A stretch of DNA of 10,476 bases, from contig JAJFHK010000478.1 in the NCBI GenBank assembly GCA_021775655.1, positions 1 to 10,476 on the forward strand, in the 5' to 3' direction. The notes under the pieces were generated by a model. It saw nothing but the letters and a program-made list of their open reading frames with translations, was not told the DNA's origin and made no database searches. This DNA comes from Filomicrobium sp. Lineage in GTDB: Bacteria > Pseudomonadota > Alphaproteobacteria > Rhizobiales > Hyphomicrobiaceae. Positions 6,110-10,476 of the stretch are shown here, piece by piece. Every line of letters starts with the position of its first letter. Position 1 is the stretch's first letter. The position numbers and the translations under genes were made by a program.

Positions 6110-7690
6110 TCACAACAAGGGGCGAGATTGTCGAACAAGTGCGGCGGTCGCCGGGAGATCGACCTTACCCGACCCCATTACAGGAATGTTGGCGACAACG
6201 AGAATGTGTTTTGGCACCCAGAGCTGTGGGAACCCCTGCCGTCGGGAGTGTTCCAGGAGTACGGCATGATCAGCTTCGGCGACATCGGTAACGAGGATTA
6301 GCTGCTCGCCCCTACGTTCGTCAGGCAGATTAACGACGACGTGCTGCCCATCGGGCCAGGTATTTGCTGCCAGCGTTTCGACTGCTGCCAGCGAAACCAT
6401 TTCACCTCCGAGTTTTGCAAACCGTTTCGCGCGGCCCTTGATTGCGATGTATCCGTCTGTGTCGATCTCAACGATATCGCCGGTGTCATGCCAACCTTCT
6501 TCGGGAGCGCGGACCACACCGGGTTGTTCGGCGAAAACATAGCCCGCCATTACATTGGGTCCCCGCACCTTTAGCCGTCCGCCCAATGCAATCCCCTCGA
6601 CAGGGTCCAGCGCCAGTTCCATCCCCGGCAGTGACCGCCCAACTGTACCGAAGTGATTATATCCAGGTAGATTACAAGCAATCACCGGAGCGCACTCAGT
6701 TGCGCCATAGCCTTCAAGTATTTCCGTTCCGACTTGTGTCCATAGTTTGCGCGTTTGGTCCTTGACCCTTTCGGCCCCGGCCACGACGAATCTTAGCGTG
6801 GCAAGGTCGCCCTCATCGGCAGCACGGGCGTAACCAAGTAGGAAGGTGTCCGTTGCAAAGAGCACCGTGGCCTTCTTCTCTGCGATCAGTTTGGGAATCT
6901 GCCGGTAGTGCAGGGGCGTTGGATAAAGCAGCACTTGCATCCCGCTGACGATCGGCATGATCGTTCCCGCGGTCAATCCGAATGAATGGAACATCGGCAG
7001 CGGGTTCAAAACGATATCTTCGCTGGTCAATGCACCATCCGCATGGGCAAACATCTGCTGTGCATTCGCCATGAGATTGGCATTCGTCAAAACGACGCCT
7101 TTGGGATGCCCTTCAGTTCCCGACGTAAAGAGAACGACGGCAGGGCTGTCAGGCCGTGAACCCTGACTGCGGTGAAATCGCCTTGCGAATTTGGAGCGCA
7201 GAAATCCCCGCACCTTATCGCCGGCACCGATCTGTTTGCGAACGTCCTCAAGGTACACGATCCGGATGCGCTTGCCTGGTGCGATCTCGGTCTTTTCTAA
7301 GGCTGCGATTATCGATTCAAGCTTGGCCGCGTCGACAAATCGGCGTGCCGTGACCACAGTATGAAGCACCGCCGTCTTGGCGGCAGATACAATGTTGCGT
7401 TGACCGGCTGTGAAATTCAGCAGTGCCGGAACCCGACCGAACGCGTTGAGGGCAAAGAACGTCACGGCCATACCTGCAACGTTCGGTAACAACACCCCGA
7501 TCGTTTCGCCGCGTCTCGTGCCCGAAGTCAGTTTTCCGCCGAGAACAAGGCTGCCGAGGACGAGCCGGTCATAAGTCAGGAGCTGCTTATCGGCATCCTC
7601 TACAACGACCTTGCTCCTGCCGTGCTGAGCACCTGCATCGAGTAGCGCTTCGAAGACTGTCGTTGCACAGTTTTGTGGGTCGAAGGTCAT
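6110..7690 (-). CDS. AMP-forming acyl-CoA/acyl-ACP synthetase, similar to the ligase domain of Aas
   Basis: Member of the ANL adenylating superfamily: activates a carboxylic acid, probably a fatty acid, with ATP to an acyl-adenylate and transfers it to CoA or acyl carrier protein. 526 residues. Motifs in order: A3 P-loop FTSGTEGHPKGVVLTNANL at 188-206, PLPMFHSFGLTAG at 230-242, PTPLHYRQIPKLI at 257-269, VVAGAERVKDQTRKLW at 302-317, A5 EGYGATECAP at 326-335, HDTGDIVEID at 401-410, GRAKRFAKLGGE at 419-430 and the catalytic lysine K509 in GSGKVD. The HSFGLT and TPLHYR stretches and the EGHPKG form of the P-loop resemble the C-terminal domain of E. coli Aas and acyl-ACP synthetases. Unlike Aas there is no PlsC acyltransferase or transporter domain: a stop codon (TAG) lies shortly upstream in frame and the flanking gene is divergent. 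ATG 7690-7688 has a weak SD. True acyl acceptor is unknown. Confidence 0.88.
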   Translation of the reverse strand: MTFDPQNCATTVFEALLDAGAQHGRSKVVVEDADKQLLTYDRLVLGSLVLGGKLTSGTRRGETIGVLLPNVAGMAVTFFALNAFGRVPALLNFTAGQRNIVSAAKTAVLHTVVTARRFVDAAKLESIIAALEKTEIAPGKRIRIVYLEDVRKQIGAGDKVRGFLRSKFARRFHRSQGSRPDSPAVVLFTSGTEGHPKGVVLTNANLMANAQQMFAHADGALTSEDIVLNPLPMFHSFGLTAGTIMPIVSGMQVLLYPTPLHYRQIPKLIAEKKATVLFATDTFLLGYARAADEGDLATLRFVVAGAERVKDQTRKLWTQVGTEILEGYGATECAPVIACNLPGYNHFGTVGRSLPGMELALDPVEGIALGGRLKVRGPNVMAGYVFAEQPGVVRAPEEGWHDTGDIVEIDTDGYIAIKGRAKRFAKLGGEMVSLAAVETLAANTWPDGQHVVVNLPDERRGEQLILVTDVAEADHAVLLEHSRRQGFPQLWVPKHILVVANIPVMGSGKVDLPATAALVRQSRPLL

Positions 7691-7825
7691 TGAGTTGTCG
7701 ATGACGCAAATTACGAGGGCGACGCTGAGTAAGGGCTATTTGAAACCGCCAGGACTTAGCTTGCAAGTCCGGAGCCCGACAATCATGGAAGTTGAATAAA
7801 ATTGTCGATTTCGAATTCACCGGAA

Positions 7826-7855
7826 TTGAACAGGTTTTGTGTAGCCTGACATAAC
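7826..7855 (+). promoter_or_regulatory. Candidate sigma70-like promoter of tadG
   Basis: TTGAAC at 7826-7831 and CATAAC at 7850-7855 with an 18-bp spacer each match four of six consensus bases, in the AT-richer 187-bp gap between the divergent ligase gene and tadG. A start site near 7862 would leave a leader of about 16 nt before the ATG, which still includes AAAGG at 7864-7868. This is consensus matching by eye only. Confidence 0.3.
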
Positions 7856-7877
7856 CAATTGTTAAAGGTGCCAGGGA

Positions 7878-9515
7878 ATGGGCGTGAAATCTTTGTTTGA
7901 TCTTGGCCGCAAGACCGCTGCCCGAGCCCAAAGCGGCTGTGCGGCGAACATTACCGATTTTGCAGCAGACCGCCGTGGTGTGACATCGATTTTCTTCGGC
8001 CTTATGATTATCGCCATTCTGTTCGTCGCGGCCGTGGCCATAGATTACAGTCGCCTTGTAACCGAACGCGCTCGCGACCAGCGCGCCTTGGACGCCGCAA
8101 TTCTCGCAGCCTCAAATCAACTGGGCATGGAAAATGCCAATGTTACCGGCGAGGTCATGGCCAAGGCATACTACGCTGCAAACCGGACTCAGAACCCAGA
8201 CTCCGAAATAAAAGACGTTGTGCTCGACTCCGACAAGGGCGAGATTTCAGCCAAAACCTCGACCGATTGGCATGCATCTTTGCTCAAGGCTGTCGAGACG
8301 TTTTTCCCCGGCGTCGGCCAGGATCGTAATGTCAGTGTTAGCGGCAAGGTCGCTCGAGGCAACGGCACGACTGAGATAGCTCTTGTCTTGGACAATTCGG
8401 GATCCATGAGTGGGTCCTACCTCTCCGACCTGAAGACGGCCGCCAAAGATCTACTGGAACCAGTCTTCGCAGGCGTCGAAGGAACCGACCGTGTTATGGT
8501 CGGAGTTATACCTTTTGCTGCCTCCGTAAATGTCGGCTCATTTTATTCTGGTGCCAGTTGGATCGATAGTGGTGGCGCTTCTTCTATCCACTACGAGAAC
8601 TTCTCTGAGAACCGCACGCGTTTCCAGCTCTTCAACGACCTTGGTGTGAACTGGGCCGGATGTGTCGAAGCCCGTCCCAATGGACATGACGTAACAGACG
8701 CGCCAGCTGCTGGCGGCGACACTCTATTTGCTCCGATGTTTGCGCCCGACGAACCCGGTGACGCGGGCAGCAGCAGCTTGGGTTATAACAACAGCTACAT
8801 CGATGACGACGGTGGCACGTGCACGCCCTACGAAAGAATTTGCAAAAAGTACTCGCGTCGTGGCAACTGCACGAAGTGGGAAACCGTCCGCCTCCCCAAC
8901 CCGGATGCACAGGCTCGGACCTGTAAATATGCAAACCAACCTTCGAGGAGCGGAGCCGGACCGAATTACATGTGCACGACACAGGCTGTCCTGCCTCTTA
9001 ACTCGACCAAATCCTCAATCGAGACTGCTATCGATGCCATGGGGGCAAACGGAAATACAAACATCAAGGAAGGTGTTGCCTGGGGGTGGCGCGTTCTCTC
9101 CCCGTCGCTGCCTTTTGCTGAAGGCCGTGCTTACGGCACGGATGACAATACCAAGGCTCTGATCCTGATGACTGACGGGGAAAATTATTACGACGACGAA
9201 AGCAACCACAACAAATCCATCTACGCCGCCCACGGCTACGCTGCAAAGGGCAGGGTGGGAACAACACATACACGCACCGGCTACACCAACCATCTGAACG
9301 CGCAAACGCGTCTGGCTTGCGCCAATGCCAAGCTCGAAGGCATCAAGATTTACACGGTTGCCTTCCGGCTTGAGAATGATCCAAATACCCAGGCGTTGCT
9401 GCGCGAATGCGCCAGCAGCGATAACGAAGCTTTCGCGGCCTCGAACGGTAGCGCATTGATTCAGGCATTCCGCAATATAGGTCGCAATATTTCCCAGATC
9501 CGCATCTCCGAGTAG
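7878..9515 (+). CDS. tadG: Flp/Tad pilus assembly protein TadG with von Willebrand factor A domain
   Basis: Cell-envelope protein of the Tad (tight adherence) pilus machinery; exact role in assembly is not well defined, but it is membrane-anchored with a large extracytoplasmic VWA domain. 545 residues. The N-terminal Tad-like segment has a short basic cytosolic part, DRRGVTSIFFGLMIIAILF with a membrane helix at about 37-56, then AIDYSRLVTERARDQRALDAAILAAS, typical of TadE/F/G pseudopilin-like N-termini. The VWA domain has a complete MIDAS: DNSGSMSGS (D172, S174, S176), T394 in GNTNIKEG, and D433 in MTDGE. It ends IYTVAFRL...LIQAFRNIGRNISQIRISE, the usual TadG tail. Between the first and second MIDAS elements, residues about 222-370 form a long glycine/asparagine-rich insert with six cysteines (262, 315, 322, 331, 349, 366). 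ATG 7878 has AAAGG about 9 nt upstream. cpaC follows on the same strand after 382 bp. Confidence 0.92.
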   Translation: MGVKSLFDLGRKTAARAQSGCAANITDFAADRRGVTSIFFGLMIIAILFVAAVAIDYSRLVTERARDQRALDAAILAASNQLGMENANVTGEVMAKAYYAANRTQNPDSEIKDVVLDSDKGEISAKTSTDWHASLLKAVETFFPGVGQDRNVSVSGKVARGNGTTEIALVLDNSGSMSGSYLSDLKTAAKDLLEPVFAGVEGTDRVMVGVIPFAASVNVGSFYSGASWIDSGGASSIHYENFSENRTRFQLFNDLGVNWAGCVEARPNGHDVTDAPAAGGDTLFAPMFAPDEPGDAGSSSLGYNNSYIDDDGGTCTPYERICKKYSRRGNCTKWETVRLPNPDAQARTCKYANQPSRSGAGPNYMCTTQAVLPLNSTKSSIETAIDAMGANGNTNIKEGVAWGWRVLSPSLPFAEGRAYGTDDNTKALILMTDGENYYDDESNHNKSIYAAHGYAAKGRVGTTHTRTGYTNHLNAQTRLACANAKLEGIKIYTVAFRLENDPNTQALLRECASSDNEAFAASNGSALIQAFRNIGRNISQIRISE

Positions 9516-9567
9516 CTGGAAATCGTCCTGCAATGCAGGCTTACCAACAAGTCAGCAATAACTTTCT

Positions 9568-9596
9568 AGCCTGCCTCGGAATTGCGAAGGCAGGCT
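9568..9596 (+). terminator. Strong hairpin downstream of tadG, possible terminator
   Basis: AGCCTGCCT (9568-9576) and AGGCAGGCT (9588-9596) form a perfect 9-bp stem around an 11-nt loop; a further CG/CG pair can form with one bulged A. It begins 52 nt after the tadG stop. There is no U-run afterwards (CGCCTACCTTAT follows), so it may end transcription only weakly, protect the 3' end of the mRNA, or have another role. Confidence 0.5.
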
Positions 9597-9636
9597 CGCC
9601 TACCTTATAGCAAGTTCAAGTTCTGCCACACCATTT

Positions 9637-9656
9637 CGGCACTTAGCGCAGTGCCG
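9637..9656 (+). repeat. Second perfect hairpin in the tadG-cpaC gap
   Basis: CGGCACT (9637-9643) and AGTGCCG (9650-9656) form a 7-bp stem with a 6-nt loop, extendable by a T-G pair. The 10-bp palindrome TTGGCGCCAA follows at 9659-9668. No U-run follows. Could be part of a tandem terminator or a regulator site for cpaC. Confidence 0.4.
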
Positions 9657-9897
9657 GATTGGCGCCAAAGTGATTCGTTTCTGATTGCAACCGTGTGAGC
9701 AACCTGTTGACGCGGGCCGAGAGGTCACATTGCTTCATCCACCCACATTGGACTCTCTGAGCTGGCTGCGAGAAAGTCCGCAAATCAACGTACAGCTTTG
9801 TCCTGCGTTTCCATAAAGAGTTCATCCTGGTCGGCCGCTCGCGTTTCCTGCGGCCTACGTGATGTCGTTCCTGATTGAGAGACCGTGGGGTTGTTGC

Positions 9898-10476
9898 ATG
9901 ATGTCGTTTTTGCATCCATTTAAGCTGCCAGCAATTGGCAGGCGCGTGATAGCGGCGCTACTCATATTGCCGATGCTCGTCGCCGGCCTGCACAGGGACG
10001 CCAGCGCTGGGCCCGACGAATTTGACTCCGCTGCGATGCTGACGGATCCAGACCACCGTTCGCACATGGTGGTTCCTGCAGGCGGCCCATATCCAATTCG
10101 AGAAAAGATAACGATCGGCGTCGACAAATCGATGCTGATCGAACTCCCTGTCGACATGAAGAACGTTCTCGTGTCGAATCCTGAGGTGCTTGATGCCGTC
10201 GTGCAAACGAAGAAGCAGGTCTACCTGCTGGCCAAGGACATGGGCGAAGCCAACGCCTTCTTCATCGGGCCCGATGGAGAGAAGATCCTTTTCCTTGAGG
10301 TTTCCGTCACTCGCGATCTGACCGCGCTGCACGATACATTGCGCAGGCTCATTCCCGGTTCCAAGATCCGTGCAGAAATGATGGGCGACAGCGTCGTCCT
10401 CTCTGGCAACGTCATTTCCGGGGTCGACGCGAACCGGGCCAGCGAATTGGCCGGCCGCTTCGTCAAGAAAAAGGAT
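9898..10476 (+). CDS. cpaC: Tad pilus outer-membrane secretin CpaC/RcpA, N-terminal part (cut by window)
   Basis: Secretin that forms the outer-membrane channel for the Flp/Tad pilus. 193 residues are visible; full-length family members are about 450-520, so only the periplasmic N-domain is here. A signal peptide is clear: basic residues (GRR at 14-16), a hydrophobic core VIAALLILPMLVAG, and a likely signal peptidase site after ASA at 35-37. Then follows the pilus-assembly N-domain: ITIGVDKSMLIELPVDMKNV at 71-90, VSNPEVLDAVVQTKKQVYLLAK, ANAFFIGPDGEKILFLEVSV, and a BON-like part LRRLIPGSKIRAEMMGDSVVLSGNV at 148-172. The open frame runs to the last base. Start choice is uncertain: two adjacent ATGs at 9898 and 9901 lie 8-11 nt after GTGGGG, and another in-frame ATG is at 9862. 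The neighbour tadG agrees with a Tad locus. Confidence 0.9.
   Translation, partial: MMSFLHPFKLPAIGRRVIAALLILPMLVAGLHRDASAGPDEFDSAAMLTDPDHRSHMVVPAGGPYPIREKITIGVDKSMLIELPVDMKNVLVSNPEVLDAVVQTKKQVYLLAKDMGEANAFFIGPDGEKILFLEVSVTRDLTALHDTLRRLIPGSKIRAEMMGDSVVLSGNVISGVDANRASELAGRFVKKKD

Larger units (their letters stand above)
9516..9897 (+). other. 382-bp non-coding stretch between tadG and cpaC
   Basis: I see no convincing gene on either strand. The first third holds a palindrome CCTGCA-A-TGCAGG (9527-9539), a strong hairpin (9568-9596), a second hairpin (9637-9656) and the palindrome TTGGCGCCAA (9659-9668). The remaining part up to the cpaC start shows no clear structure. A TTGACG at 9707-9712 is -35-like, but nothing like a -10 box follows at the right distance. 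Presumably it contains the tadG 3' end and the cpaC promoter. Confidence 0.6.

Noticed and set aside
5857..6301. Plus-strand frames around 5857-6301
   Set aside because: They straddle the ligase 3' end and the gap before the small membrane gene, overlap each other in different frames, and show no motif.
7587..7931. 114-residue minus-strand frame across the ligase start and tadG start
   Set aside because: It overlaps the N-terminus of the ligase in another frame and the tadG start; composition is Arg/Cys-rich as typical of shadow frames.
9015..9533. 172-residue open frame on the minus strand
   Set aside because: Antisense to the tadG VWA domain, with no recognisable features; tadG motifs clearly identify the real frame.
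9643..9915. 90-residue minus-strand frame in the tadG-cpaC gap
   Set aside because: Basic and low in structure, its end falls in the 9637-9656 hairpin and its beginning overlaps cpaC; its ATGs have no good SD. A small unknown gene cannot be fully excluded.

Overview
The window looks like an ordinary chromosomal segment from an alphaproteobacterium, most likely Hyphomicrobiales (rhizobia-like). The clues are the gene set (PepN-type aminopeptidase, an EgtB/EgtD pair, a Bpt/ATE-family leucyl/arginyltransferase, a Tad/Cpa pilus locus), a moderately high GC content with high coding density, and SD-type ribosome sites. I see no insertion sequence, phage gene, CRISPR array, tRNA or rRNA.

Left two thirds (1-7690) are all on the minus strand, so transcription runs from high to low coordinates. 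In order of transcription: a stand-alone AMP-forming acyl-CoA/acyl-ACP synthetase related to the ligase half of Aas (7690-6110); a small single-pass membrane protein (5890-5681); bpt, an aminoacyl-protein transferase of the N-degron pathway (5428-4661); egtB (4400-3093) and egtD (3093-2101), which overlap by one base (TAATG) and make ergothioneine from histidine; and pepN (1940-1, cut by the window edge), a zinc aminopeptidase. The 260-bp gap between bpt and egtB contains a cluster of inverted and direct repeats, probably the leader/control region of the egtBD operon or the 3' end of bpt.

Right third (7878-10476) is on the plus strand and diverges from the ligase gene across a 187-bp AT-richer gap. 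It holds tadG (von Willebrand A domain Flp-pilus protein with a complete MIDAS), then a 382-bp non-coding stretch with strong hairpins, then the start of cpaC, the outer-membrane secretin of the Tad pilus, which runs off the window.

Functionally the minus-strand genes are housekeeping: thiol/redox protection (ergothioneine), protein and peptide turnover (Bpt, PepN) and fatty-acid activation (the ligase). The plus-strand genes belong to adhesion/pilus assembly. I found no convincing undescribed system. The points most worth checking are the type of EgtB, the stand-alone Aas-like ligase, the structured bpt-egtB gap, and the tadG-cpaC junction with its duplicated start region.
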